This document shows positions 53,600 to 63,600 of a DNA stretch of 64,000 bases, piece after piece. The stretch is from Allobosea sp. Root483D1. GTDB taxonomy: Bacteria > Pseudomonadota > Alphaproteobacteria > Rhizobiales > Beijerinckiaceae. The stretch is from positions 220,344 through 284,343 of the forward strand of contig NZ_LMJW01000011.1 of the NCBI RefSeq assembly GCF_001429505.1. Direction: 5' to 3'. A model generated the notes under the pieces. It was given only the letters and a program-made list of their open reading frames with translations. It was not told the DNA's origin and did not search any database. The translations under genes and the position numbers were made by a program. Positions within the stretch are counted from its first letter, which is position 1, and the number at the start of each line of letters is the position of its first letter.

Positions 53600-53614
53600 A
53601 TTGAATAATTCGAT
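53600..53614. promoter_or_regulatory. Candidate LysR-type binding site
   Basis: ATTGAATAATTCGAT is a near-perfect inverted repeat (one mismatch) containing a T-N11-A spacing, between the divergent YeiH-type and LysR genes. A second inverted repeat, ACTCGGC/GCCGAGT at 53528-53551, lies just upstream of the YeiH-type start. The LysR protein is the likely binder of one of them. Confidence 0.35.
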
Positions 53615-53750
53615 CATTCTTGCCGCTGGCTTGCCTGTTGATACCCCATGATCGGCCCTGGCGTCGGAAGAGTGTTCGCTCGCAGAAGCACTCGCGCACG
53701 ACAGCTCGGGCCGGACCCTGATCCCGGCTTCGCGGAACCATCTGACGGCC

Positions 53751-54656
53751 ATGACACTCGAACAGCTTCGCATCTTCGTCGCGGTCGCCGAGCGTGAGCA
53801 CGTCACGCGCGCGGCCTCGGAGCTGAATCTCACGCAATCGGCCACGAGCGCCGCGATCGCGGCGCTCGAAAATCGCCATGCCGTGAAGCTGTTCGACCGC
53901 GTCGGGCGCCGGATCGCGCTGACCGATACGGGGCGCCTGTTCCTCACCGAGGCCCGGGCGATCCTGGCCCGCGCTGCCGCGGGTGAACAGGTCCTGTCGG
54001 ATCTCGCCGGGCTGAAGCGCGGGCGGCTGTCCTTCGCCGCGAGCCAGACGGTCGGCAATTACTGGCTGCCGCGGAAGCTCGCCATGTTTCGCGCCCGGCA
54101 TCCGGGAATCGAGACGCCGCTCGTGATCGGCAATACCGAGACGGTCGCGGCCTCCGTCCACGATGGGCTCGCCGATATCGGCTTTGTCGAAGGTGAGATC
54201 GACGATCCGCTTCTGGCGCAAGAGGTCGTCGCAGTGGACGAGATGGCAATCGTCGTCGCGCCCGATCATCCCTGGGCGCGGAGGGACCGCGTCGATGCGT
54301 CGGCGTTCGTCGGAAGCTCCTGGGTCTTGCGGGAACCGGGCTCGGGCACCCGGCAAGTCCTGGAAACAGTTCTCGCCGGCGCAGGATACTCGGTGGCCGA
54401 CCTCGATGTCGCGCTGGAACTGCCCGCCAACGAGGCGGTGCGCGCCGCCGTCGAAGCAGGCTCTGCCGCCGGCCTCATGTCGAGGCTCGTGGTCGCCAGT
54501 GCCTTGCAGTCGGGCGCGCTCGCTGAAGTCGCGGTGGAGATCCCATCCCGTCGCTTCTTCATGTTGCGACATAAGGAACGCTATATCGGTCGGCCGGCGC
54601 AGGCTTTCCGCGCACTTCTTGGCGACGACGACGGTGCCCCCTTACGGTCGCGCTGA
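53751..54656 (+). CDS. LysR-family transcriptional regulator (YeiE/CysB-like)
   Basis: A 301-residue LysR regulator. The winged helix-turn-helix spans ~1-60 (VAEREHVTRAASELNLTQSATSAAI), and the effector domain starts near residue 90 with LSFAASQTVGNYWLP, a form seen in YeiE/CysB-like proteins. Divergent from the YeiH-type membrane protein, which it probably activates. Confidence 0.92.
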   Translation: MTLEQLRIFVAVAEREHVTRAASELNLTQSATSAAIAALENRHAVKLFDRVGRRIALTDTGRLFLTEARAILARAAAGEQVLSDLAGLKRGRLSFAASQTVGNYWLPRKLAMFRARHPGIETPLVIGNTETVAASVHDGLADIGFVEGEIDDPLLAQEVVAVDEMAIVVAPDHPWARRDRVDASAFVGSSWVLREPGSGTRQVLETVLAGAGYSVADLDVALELPANEAVRAAVEAGSAAGLMSRLVVASALQSGALAEVAVEIPSRRFFMLRHKERYIGRPAQAFRALLGDDDGAPLRSR

Positions 54657-55059
54657 TCCGCGGACCGTCGCGCTCCATCATCGATCAGTGTGAGCCGGTC
54701 GAGGCAGGCCATTTTCGGCATGCCGGAGGCGTTGGACTCGCGGAGGCCGGTGCCAGCGACGCGGAAATCATGGCGCGGCTTGAACCTGCCACGGATCATG
54801 CCGCCAGGATCCATTGGCAGCAGGCCAATAGCAATTTTATCTGTGCCGTCCATTCTTGTATTCAGTAAATGAAATTGTTTGTGTCGTTGTTTGCGTGATA
54901 ACGCTATGCCGGCTCTATCTATGTTATAAATGTGTTTCTTTGGCTATTTTTGCCGGTCTGTAAATTAGTTTCGACTCAATATTTATAATTATATGTCTAA
55001 TTTCAGGACGTAAGTTGGAAACTTTGTAATTACTATTGTAAATTAGCGCGGCCGGACAG
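54657..55059. other. AT-rich intergenic region between convergent genes
   Basis: This is 403 bases with no credible gene. From about 54841 to 55020 I count 64 G/C in 180 bases, far below the surrounding genes. Both flanking genes end here, so it is not an obvious promoter. Short open frames on both strands have no ribosome-binding site or motif. It could hold an unrecognised RNA or be foreign DNA. Confidence 0.55.
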
Positions 55060-55338
55060 TCAGCGCCCGCGATGCCGGGGTGGAGGCGGCAGCGGGCGAC
55101 GGTTGCGCTGGCGGTAACGATGCCAGTTCTTCCGCCGGCGCCTGGGGTTGCGGGGGTGGGCCGGAACGCTTGTGGCGCCCGGAGCCCGCGGCTGCGGCGG
55201 CCCCTGCGTGAATTCGGCATCCAGCGTGTCGAGCGCGCCGGCCGTCGGTGTGGGCAGCCTTTCGATTGGCGCAGCCTCTGCCGTCACCGCGGCCAACACG
55301 CCGCCGAGGAGTGCGGTCAAAAATGCCCTGCGTTCCAT
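55060..55338 (-). CDS. Small exported Arg/Pro-rich protein
   Basis: A predicted 92-residue protein. The N-terminus MERRAFLTALLGGVLAAVTA is a good signal peptide ending near EAA. The mature part is short and ends in a strongly basic, proline-rich tail with RRRRKNWHRYRQ. Similar short basic exported proteins are common in Hyphomicrobiales but have no known function. GGG lies six bases before the ATG. It stands alone, convergent with the LysR gene across the AT-rich gap. Confidence 0.55.
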   Translation of the reverse strand: MERRAFLTALLGGVLAAVTAEAAPIERLPTPTAGALDTLDAEFTQGPPQPRAPGATSVPAHPRNPRRRRKNWHRYRQRNRRPLPPPPRHRGR

Positions 55339-55651
55339 CTGCATCCCGTCAAGTATCGTGATCATCATGCGCGCCCGGAAAAGGCGGCGCGACAGGTTGG
55401 TCATGCCTGTCATAGTCGCACAAGCGCTTACCGCTGTTCGAGCGCGCGCTTAACCATGGCGGATCGCATTCTTGTCGATATCCCAATCTTCATATCAATA
55501 ATCGCAAGCCGATAGCGGGGATATCGGCAGGGAATCTCAGATCTAGACCCCTTGTCCCAAAATCGAATCCAGCACCGCGAGGCCACGGGCCTGGGCTTGT
55601 CCGCGCCGGGGCAGTTTTCTACGGTCTGTCCCGCATGCGAATCTTAGCATC
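55339..55651. other. Divergent promoter region with inverted repeat
   Basis: This is 313 bases without a gene. Two 9-bp inverted arms, CGATATCCC at 55476-55484 and GGGATATCG at 55518-55526, lie 33 bases apart. Near the right end GAATCTTAGCA is followed by GAATCCTAGCA (55639 and 55656). Either could be regulatory; neither matches a family known to me. Confidence 0.4.
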
Positions 55652-56920
55652 ATGAGAATCCTAGCAGCGATGAGCGGCGGGCTCGGAGAGGGGCGAGACC
55701 GGGCCGGGGCGCATGAGTGTGGGAAGGCGTGCGCCGAGAGCGCCGCGGCAAGCGCGGCGAAATGGCCGGCGCGGCGGCGATTCCTGGAGCGGGTCCGCCC
55801 TGCCATGGTCTTGCCAGTCGCGCTCGCAGCCGGCCTTGCGGCCTGTGCCTCGACACCGCGCGGACTGCTGCAGCCTGTAGCCTCCGTTCCTGGCACGGAC
55901 AGCGTCAACATGTTGGCGGCGACGACGCGCGCACCGTCGGCCGATGCCGGTGTCCTCTTCAGCGGCGAGCGGGGGGAGGGCGTTTCATTCAGAAACATCG
56001 TGGTCTCGATTCCACGCAACCGCGAGGTCGGCACCATCCAGTTGCCGCGATCGGTTCCCGGCAACCCCGCCACGGATTTCGTCGTCACCGCCTCCACGCC
56101 GATGCCCAAAGCCAAGCTCGTCGACTGGTTCAAGTCGACGAGCGGGCGTTCGAAGCGGGTTTTCGTATTCGTTCACGGCTTCAACACGCCGTTCGATCGC
56201 GCGGTCTTTCGCTTCGCTCAACTGGCGCACGACGCCGATGCTCATGCCGCCCCGGTTCTTTTCTCCTGGCCCTCGCGCGGCTACCTGCTCGATTATAGCC
56301 GCGACTTCGACAACGCTTCCTATTCCCGATCAGACCTCGCGGACCTGCTCGATGTGGCCGTTGCGAGCCCCTCGGTCCGGGAGGTCGTGATCCTCGCTCA
56401 TTCGATGGGAAGCTGGCCGGCTGTCGAGGCCGTCAGGCAAATCGCACTGAGAAACGGCGGCGTTACGCGCAAGATCAGCAATCTCATCCTGGCCTCGCCG
56501 GATCTCGATGTCGGTGTCTTTCGGCGCCAGGTCGAGGATATGGGACCGAAACGGCCGCGGATCACGTTGTTCACGGCGCAGCACGATCGCGCGCTGCAGG
56601 TATCCCGTTTCATCGCGCGCGGGGCGACGCGGCTCGGCGGCATCGATCCGACGCAGGAGGAATATCGCCGCCAGTTCGCGGGCCAGGCCGGGATCACCGT
56701 GATCGATCTTACCGCTGTCAACGCGGGCGATCGCTTGAACCATGATCTCTTTGCGGCGAGCCCCGATGCCGTGCGCTTGATCGGCGGCAGATTGCTGCAA
56801 GGGCAGGTGATCACGGATTCCGACGTCCCGGCTCCGCTCGCTGCGGCAGGATTGATCGGCTCTGCTGCGACGCTTCTGGTCACCGCGCCGATCCGGGTCT
56901 TCGATGCGGCGACACCATAG
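55652..56920 (+). CDS. Lipoprotein alpha/beta hydrolase (DUF900 family)
   Basis: An alpha/beta hydrolase of the DUF900 esterase type. HGFNTPFDRAVFRFAQL provides the oxyanion turn, FSWPSRG follows, and the nucleophile serine is in ILAHSMGSW. A downstream Asp in LASPDLD and a His in RLNHDLF complete a plausible triad. A lipobox LAAC follows a hydrophobic stretch near codon 65 of the longest frame, so it is probably a membrane-anchored lipoprotein. The start is uncertain: ATGs at 55652, 55670 and 55805 are all possible and none has a strong ribosome-binding site. Substrate unknown. Confidence 0.82.
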   Translation: MRILAAMSGGLGEGRDRAGAHECGKACAESAAASAAKWPARRRFLERVRPAMVLPVALAAGLAACASTPRGLLQPVASVPGTDSVNMLAATTRAPSADAGVLFSGERGEGVSFRNIVVSIPRNREVGTIQLPRSVPGNPATDFVVTASTPMPKAKLVDWFKSTSGRSKRVFVFVHGFNTPFDRAVFRFAQLAHDADAHAAPVLFSWPSRGYLLDYSRDFDNASYSRSDLADLLDVAVASPSVREVVILAHSMGSWPAVEAVRQIALRNGGVTRKISNLILASPDLDVGVFRRQVEDMGPKRPRITLFTAQHDRALQVSRFIARGATRLGGIDPTQEEYRRQFAGQAGITVIDLTAVNAGDRLNHDLFAASPDAVRLIGGRLLQGQVITDSDVPAPLAAAGLIGSAATLLVTAPIRVFDAATP

Positions 56921-57146
56921 GGTTGACGAACCCGGTGGCAGGAAGAGATAATTGGATAACATGTTTAGGAGTAAAGTATAATTTTACGAATACTGACCCG
57001 GCTCGATCGTTTGATCTAGGTTAATTTGCCTGATTTCGTCGCGTGTTAGGGTCCGCTCCTGCAGCTCGCGTTTCGCACGAAATGCAGCATGATCGGCTGA
57101 TTTGATGCCGGCTTTCTCTCTGGGCGGCGTGAGAAGGAACAGCAGC

Positions 57147-58100
57147 ATGTTTTCGATGCCGCGTTTGTGTACGGTAGGACTGCGGGCGCAGGACCAGTTC
57201 GACGCTTGGCGTTCCCTGCACAAGGATTCGATCGAGCTTCTTCCGACAGGGGACGCGTCGGCGGGATTCGTTGCCGAATTTTCCTCCTGGACCTTGGGAG
57301 AACTCGTTTTGACGCATGTCGTCTACGCGGGGGCGCCGGTTCGGCAGTGGCGTCATCGCCCCAAATCCTATCTGGATCATTGGTGCGTGGTGCTGGCGCG
57401 CACGGCGGCGGCGGATGGCTTGTCGTGTGAGGATCTGAGCTTCCGTTCCCTGGCGCTGCCTTTCGAGGGGCAGGCCCAGGACAGCGAGGTCATCACCCTC
57501 TACCTTCCGCGCGACCGCCAGCCCGCGGACGAGCAGCGCCTCGACGATGCCCATGGCCTCGCGGTGAACGAGGAGTTTGCGCCCTTGCTGACCGATTACA
57601 TGGATGGCCTGGTCCGGCGGTTGCCTTACGTCACCCCAGAGCATGCCGCGAATCTCGAGATCCCGACCAAGGCCCTCGTCGCGGCCTGTGTCGCGACCCG
57701 ACCGGTTTGCCATGAGCTTGTGCGGCATCTGCCGGGCTCCGTCCTGATCGACAGGGCGCGCGCCGTCGTGCGCCAGAATATGCATTCCCCCGATTTCGGG
57801 CCCGAGCGGCTGGCCCGGCTGCTGGCCATGTCCCGTTCGAAGCTGTATCGGCTATTCGAGAGCAGCGGCGGCGTTGCCCATTTCATCAACCGGGAGCGCC
57901 TGCGCGAGGCGCATTACCGGTTGAGTTCCCATCGTTTCGCACGTTCCATCCACGCCATCGGCAACGAAGTGGGCTTTGCCGATCATTCGACCTTCAGCCG
58001 GGCCTTCCGACGTGAGTTCGGCTACAGTCCGACCGAAGCGCGCGAGCGCGGCCTCATCCGTTATTTTGCCGACGAGCCGGAGGTGCCGGTCCCAGGCTGA
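57147..58100 (+). CDS. AraC-family transcriptional regulator
   Basis: A 317-residue regulator. The N-terminal two-thirds is an AraC-binding-like sensor domain. The C-terminal AraC helix-turn-helix pair lies at ~215-305, with LARLLAMSRSKLYRLFESSGG and HAIGNEVGFADHSTFSRAFRREFGYSP. The ATG at 57147 has AAGGA eight bases upstream, better than the TTG at 57102. The MFS gene begins three bases after its stop, so they form a unit and the transporter is a likely target. Confidence 0.9.
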   Translation: MFSMPRLCTVGLRAQDQFDAWRSLHKDSIELLPTGDASAGFVAEFSSWTLGELVLTHVVYAGAPVRQWRHRPKSYLDHWCVVLARTAAADGLSCEDLSFRSLALPFEGQAQDSEVITLYLPRDRQPADEQRLDDAHGLAVNEEFAPLLTDYMDGLVRRLPYVTPEHAANLEIPTKALVAACVATRPVCHELVRHLPGSVLIDRARAVVRQNMHSPDFGPERLARLLAMSRSKLYRLFESSGGVAHFINRERLREAHYRLSSHRFARSIHAIGNEVGFADHSTFSRAFRREFGYSPTEARERGLIRYFADEPEVPVPG

Positions 58101-58103
58101 GCC

Positions 58104-59336
58104 GTGCCGCTTCTCTCATTCTTGCGGGAAAAGGCCGGGAATGCGGCCGCAGTGATTGCGCCGGATGTGCCCGTCGGCCGGCTGGCGCTGCTCTATGCGT
58201 GCCTGTTCTTCGAGCTCGGGATCAATCTTCCGTTCTTCCCACTCTGGCTGAAGGCGCAATCCCTCGATAGCGACTCGATCGGCATCGTCCTGGCGGCTCC
58301 GCTGCTGATCCGTATCGTCGCGAATCCCACGGTCGGGGCGTTCGCCGACCGAAGCGGCCGCATTGCCGTGGTGCTCACGCTCTGCGCGGTGCTGGTCGCG
58401 GCGGGGACCGGGCTTCTGACGATGACGAACGGCTTCTGGCCGATCCTTCTCGTCGTCGTCGCCATTGCGGCTGCACAGGGGCCTCTGATTGCCCTGACCG
58501 ATACCATGACGCTGAGGCGCCTCGCGCGGACGGTGCGACCCGAGCTGACCTATGGCCGCATCCGCCTCTGGGGATCGCTCGGCTTCGCCGCCGCCAGTCT
58601 TGTGGCCGGCTGGTCGCTCGAATGGTTTTCGGCCGCATCGATCATCGTGCTGCTGCTGGCCTCGGCCATCGTCACGGCAGTTGCGGCCGCGGGCTGCATG
58701 ACGGTGGCGTCGCGCCATACGGATGCCGGAGAGCAGGGCGATAGCTGGCCGGCCCATCCTCTGTACCTTGCCGGCGCGATTGCCGGCGCCGCGCTCGTGC
58801 AGGCGAGCCATGCGGGGTTTTACGGTTTCGGTGCGCTGCATTGGCAGGCGGCCGGAATCTCCGGCATCATGATGGGCGGATTGTGGTCGCTCGGCGTGCT
58901 GTCGGAGGTCGCCCTGTTCGCCTGTCTGGGCTACCGGATGAACGGGGCCGGCAGCGCCGCCGGGTTGCTGGTGGCGGCCGCCGCGGCTGCGCTCCTGCGC
59001 TGGGGAGCGATGGCGCAGGACCCCGGCCTTTCGACCCTGATATGCCTTCAGCTGATGCATGGCATGACGTTCGGAGCCACCCATCTCGGCAGCATCTTCC
59101 TGCTGGCCGGGCTGGCGCCGGGCCGGATGCAGGCGAGCGCCCAGGCCTGGCTCGCCGGAGGCTGGGCCGGCCTGATGGCCATTCTGATGACACTGTCCGG
59201 CCGGCTTTACGAGAGCTGGGGAGAGGAAATCTACCTCGTGATGGCTGCGGCCGCTGCAATGGGGCTCCTGTTGCTGTTGCCGGTCGCTTGCGGTCTGCGC
59301 CGTGCCGCTGCACCGCCGTGCCCACAAATGAGATGA
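58104..59336 (+). CDS. MFS transporter (3-phenylpropionate transporter HcaT-like)
   Basis: A 410-residue major-facilitator protein with 12 predicted helices. The opening LLYACLFFELGINLPFFPLWLKA and the ADRSGR loop resemble the HcaT/PPP (MFS_1-like) group, whose members take up phenylpropionate and related compounds. The start is a GTG at 58104, three bases after the AraC gene. Substrate is not certain; an aromatic acid or nucleoside-like compound fits the group. Confidence 0.85.
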   Translation: MPLLSFLREKAGNAAAVIAPDVPVGRLALLYACLFFELGINLPFFPLWLKAQSLDSDSIGIVLAAPLLIRIVANPTVGAFADRSGRIAVVLTLCAVLVAAGTGLLTMTNGFWPILLVVVAIAAAQGPLIALTDTMTLRRLARTVRPELTYGRIRLWGSLGFAAASLVAGWSLEWFSAASIIVLLLASAIVTAVAAAGCMTVASRHTDAGEQGDSWPAHPLYLAGAIAGAALVQASHAGFYGFGALHWQAAGISGIMMGGLWSLGVLSEVALFACLGYRMNGAGSAAGLLVAAAAAALLRWGAMAQDPGLSTLICLQLMHGMTFGATHLGSIFLLAGLAPGRMQASAQAWLAGGWAGLMAILMTLSGRLYESWGEEIYLVMAAAAAMGLLLLLPVACGLRRAAAPPCPQMR

Positions 59337-59531
59337 CCAGCCCAGAGTTGGGATTCTGAGCTGATCCGTGTTCCCGTCGGTGTTGCTAGCGTTCACGGGA
59401 TTGCGCGGGTGCAAAAAAGCGCCCGTGGGCGCATGACGTCGTGGCCGTCAGGGGATAGAGCGCGATGCAGAGGCAAGGCTTCAGGCGTCCGGGCGCACGG
59501 TTGGAGCAGCGGCGACTGCCGGAGGGCAGGC

Positions 59532-60629
59532 ATGAGGGGTAATGACGCTTCGCCCAGTTCGGGCCGCCTTCTTGCCATGCTGGTCATCACGCTTGCCGTC
59601 GCCTCCTGCAATCGGGAGGAGAAAGAGCCGCCGCCGGTGCGCATCGTGCGAACCGTGACCGTCGAGCCGCTGCGTCAGGCGCCCGATCTCGCCTTTACCG
59701 GCCATGTCGAGGCACAGGACCAGGCTTCGTTGGCGTTCCGCATCGGTGGCCGCATGACCGAACGGCTGGTCGGAGTCGGTGCGAATGTCCGCGAGGGCGA
59801 AGTCGTCGCGCGGCTCGATCCCGCGAACGAACTCAACGACCTACGTTCGGCCCAGGCCGTTCTGACCGCCGCACTGGGCGACCTGCGCAAGGCGGAGAAC
59901 CAGTTCCGGCGTCAAAGCCATCTCCTCGAAAGGCACATCACCACGCAGGCGGATTTCGATGCCGCCAGGCAGGCGCTGACCGCTGCTCGCGCCCAGGTCG
60001 AGGCCGCGCAGGCGCGTGTCCGCTCGGCAGAGGACCTCGTCGGTTTCACGACGCTGAAGGCAGACGCGCCGGGCGTCGTCACGCGCGTGGGCGCCGAGCC
60101 GGCCGAAGTCGTCGCTGCCGGCCAGATGATCGTCCAGCTGGCGCGGCGGGATGGGCGCGACGCGGTGTTCGAGATTCCGGCGGATCTGGCGCGCCGGCTC
60201 ACGCCGGGCATGTCGGTGCGGGTCGCGCTGGCCGGGGAGGCGGGCGCGGAAGCGGCGGGCCGGGTGCGCGAGATCGCGCCGCAGGCCGACCCCGTCACGA
60301 GGACATTCAGGATCAGGGTCGGCCTCACCGATCCGGCATCGGCCTTCCGGCTGGGAGCAGCCGTTTCGGGTTCGATACGCGCCGAGGGGGCGGAAGGTAT
60401 CGCCATTCCGGCGACGGCGCTGACGCAGCGTGACCAGAAGGTCGGAGCCTGGGTGGTCGACCCGAAAACGCTGACTGTTTCGCTGCGCGGGCTGGAGGTG
60501 GCGAATACCGACCCAGCCGCCGCCCATATCTCCAAGGGATTGCAGGTCGGCGAGATCGTCGTCACCGCCGGTGCCGGGCTTCTGCGCGAAGGCCAGCAGG
60601 TGCGCCTGATCGGAGCCGAGCCGCGATGA
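59532..60629 (+). CDS. RND efflux periplasmic adaptor subunit, lipoprotein
   Basis: A 365-residue membrane fusion protein. The N-terminus ends in a lipobox VASC near residue 27, so it is probably lipid-anchored. The lipoyl domain (GGRMTERLVGVGANVREGEVV), a short alpha-helical hairpin at ~100-155 and a beta-barrel domain follow. GGAGGG lies five bases before the ATG at 59532. The stop overlaps the pump start as ATGA. Confidence 0.92.
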   Translation: MRGNDASPSSGRLLAMLVITLAVASCNREEKEPPPVRIVRTVTVEPLRQAPDLAFTGHVEAQDQASLAFRIGGRMTERLVGVGANVREGEVVARLDPANELNDLRSAQAVLTAALGDLRKAENQFRRQSHLLERHITTQADFDAARQALTAARAQVEAAQARVRSAEDLVGFTTLKADAPGVVTRVGAEPAEVVAAGQMIVQLARRDGRDAVFEIPADLARRLTPGMSVRVALAGEAGAEAAGRVREIAPQADPVTRTFRIRVGLTDPASAFRLGAAVSGSIRAEGAEGIAIPATALTQRDQKVGAWVVDPKTLTVSLRGLEVANTDPAAAHISKGLQVGEIVVTAGAGLLREGQQVRLIGAEPR

Positions 60630-63600
60630 GCTTCAATCTGTCAGAATGGGCGCTGAAGAGCCGCTCGGTCGTGATCTATCTCATGATCGTCGCGGTCGCT
60701 GCCGGCGTCTTCGCCTTCATCCGGCTCGGCCGCAACGAGGACCCGGCCTTCGTCATCAAGACGATGGTCGTCTCGGCGATCTGGCCCGGCGCCAGCATGG
60801 AGGATACGCTGAGCCAGGTGACCGAGCGCCTCGAGCGGCAGCTCGAGGAGACGCCCGGGCTCGACAGCGTGCGCAGCTTCACCAGGCCCGGCGTGACCAC
60901 GATCTTCGTCAACCTGAAGGGGGATGTGCCGGCACGCCAGGTCCAGGATACCTGGTACAGGGTGCGCAATCTCGTTGCCGACATGCGCCACACCCTGCCT
61001 TCCGGCACATTGGGGCCGTTCTTCAACGACCGTTTCGGCGACACTTTCGGCATCATCTACGGCTTCACCTCGGACGGCTTCACAAACAGGGAGCTGCGCG
61101 ACCATGTCGAGGCCATCCGGTCGCGGCTGCTGCTGGTGCCCGACGTCTCGAAGATCGAGATCGTCGGGACGCAGGATGAGCGCATCTTCATTGAATTCTC
61201 GGTGCGGGGCCTGGCCAATCTCGGCCTCGACCGCGCCGGACTGCTCGCGGCCCTGCAGGCGCAGAATATCGTGCGGCCGGCCGGCGAAGTGCAGACGCAG
61301 AGCGAGAAGTTCTCGGTGCGGGTCTCCGGCGCCTTCCAGTCCGAGGCCGACCTTTTGAATATCAACTTCCCGGTCGGGGACCGGATGGTGCGGCTCGCCG
61401 ATATCGCGACCATCCGGCGTGGCCATGTCGATCCGCCAACGCCGATGTTCCGCGTGAACGGGCGTGAGGCGATCGGGCTCGGCATCGCCATGCGCGATGG
61501 CGGCGACATCCTGGCGCTGGGCGTCAACATCAAGAAGGCGATGGCCACGGTCACCGCCGGCCTGCCGCTCGGCATCGAGCCCTATCTCGTCGCCGACCAG
61601 GCGGTGACGGTCTCGCACGCGATCGACGATTTCATGATGTCGCTCTGGCAGGCCGTCGGCATTATCATGGTGGTCAGCTTCATCAGCCTCGGCGTGCGGC
61701 CGGGCCTCGTCGTCGCGCTCGCCATCCCGCTGACGCTCGCCATCGTCTTCGCCTGCATGCTGGTCGCCGGCATCGACATGCAGCGCATCTCGCTTGGGGC
61801 CCTGATCATCGCGCTGGCGCTGCTGGTCGACGACGCGATGACCACGACCGACGCCATGGTGACGCGGCTCGCCGCGGGCGAGGAAAAGCTGAAGGCGGCA
61901 ACTTTCGCCTTCGACAAATACGCCACCGCCATGTTGGCCGGCACGTTGGTGACGATTGCCGGCTTCGTGCCGATCGGCTTCGCCGCGAGCTCGGCCGGCG
62001 AGTACACCTTCTCGCTCTTCGCGGTGGTGACGATCGCGCTCATCGTCTCCTGGTTCGTCGCCATCCTGTTCGCGCCGGTGCTCGGCGTCGCCATGCTGAA
62101 GGCGCCCGCCGCCTCCGCGCAGGACCAGGAACCGGGGCGGGTCGAGCGCGGTTTCCGGGCCATGCTCTCGGGCGCGATCAGGCTGCGCTGGGTGACCATC
62201 GCGGTGACGCTCGCGCTATTCGCCGGTTCCATCCTGGCGCTGCCGCTCGTTCCGCGGCAGTTCTTCCCGGCCTCGGACCGGCCGGAACTGCTCGTCGATC
62301 TCACCTTGCCGCAGAACGCCTCGATCTATGCGAGCGAGGACCTGGTCAATCGCCTTGAGGACTCGCTCAAGGGCGATCCCGATATCGAGCGCTGGAGTAC
62401 CTATGTCGGCCGCGGCGCGATCCGCTTCTACCTGCCGCTCAATGCCCAACTGCCCAACGATTTCTTCAGCCAGGTCGTGATCGTCGCCAAGGACGTGCCG
62501 GGGCGTGAGCGGCTGCAGAAGAAGCTCGAAGCGCTGCTCGCCCAGCACTTCCCCAATGTCGTGGGGCGCGTGTCGCCGCTCGAGCTCGGTCCGCCTGTCG
62601 GCTGGCCGGTCCAGTATCGCGTGAGCGGGCCGGACATCGCCGAGGTTCGCACCATCGCGATGAAGCTCGCACAGGTCGTCGCGACGAATCCCAGCGCCAA
62701 GCAGATCAATTTCGACTGGATCGAGCCTTCGCGGGAACTCAGGCTGCGCGTCGATCAGGACGAGGCGCGCCGTCTCGGACTCAGCTCCGCGGCGGTTGCC
62801 GCGATCGTCAATACGGTCGTCTCCGGTACGGTGGTGACACAGCTGCGCGATTCCATCTATCTCGTCGACGTGGTCGTGCGGGCGCAGGATGCCGAGCGCG
62901 CCTCGCTCGATACGCTGCGCAGCATGCAGGTCGCGCTGCCCAACGGCCGCTCAGTCCCGTTGTCGCAGTTCGTGAGCTTCGACTACGGGCTCGACTCACC
63001 CCTGATCTGGCGGCGCGACCGCGTGCCGAACCTGACGGTCTCGGCCGATGTCCCGCCGGGCACCTTGCCGGACGCGTTGGTCAACGCGCTGCAGCCTTCG
63101 GTGGAGGCGCTTCGGAGGACGCTGCCCGCCGGCTACGGCATCACTGTTGGCGGCACGGTCGAGGAGAGCGCCAAGTCGCAGGCCTCGGTCATCGCCGTGG
63201 TGCCGGTGATGCTGCTGATCATGTTCACCGTGCTGATGGCCCAGCTCAGGAGCTTCAGGCTGTTTGCGATCGTGCTCAGCATTGCGCCGCTCGGCCTGAT
63301 CGGCGTAGTCGGGGCGCTGCTGCTCTCGGGCAAGCCGCTCGGCTTCGTCGCACTGCTCGGCATCCTCGCCCTGATCGGCATCATCACCAAGAACGCCGTG
63401 ATCCTGGTCGGGCAGATCGAGGACGAGCGGGCGGCCGGGAAAGGGGTGATCGACGCTGCGATCGACGCCGCCGGCTCACGCTTCCGGCCGATCGTGCTGA
63501 CGGCGATCTCGACCGTGCTCGGCATGATCCCGATCGCTCCGACCGTGTTCTGGGGGCCGATGGCCTTCGCGATCATGGGCGGGCTGCTGGTGGCGACGGT

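Noticed and set aside
52268..53608. 446-codon plus-strand frame opposite the YeiH-type gene
   Set aside because: Highly charged, motif-free translation; it is the shadow of a clear membrane-protein gene.
54581..54872. Short open frames on both strands just after the LysR gene
   Set aside because: They overlap each other, lack start signals and have no motif; possibly decayed sequence, but not supportable.
59419..59432. GCGCCC/GGGCGC inverted repeat after an A run, considered as a terminator or operator
   Set aside because: The two-base loop is too small for a normal hairpin and the A run is on the wrong side for termination of the upstream gene.
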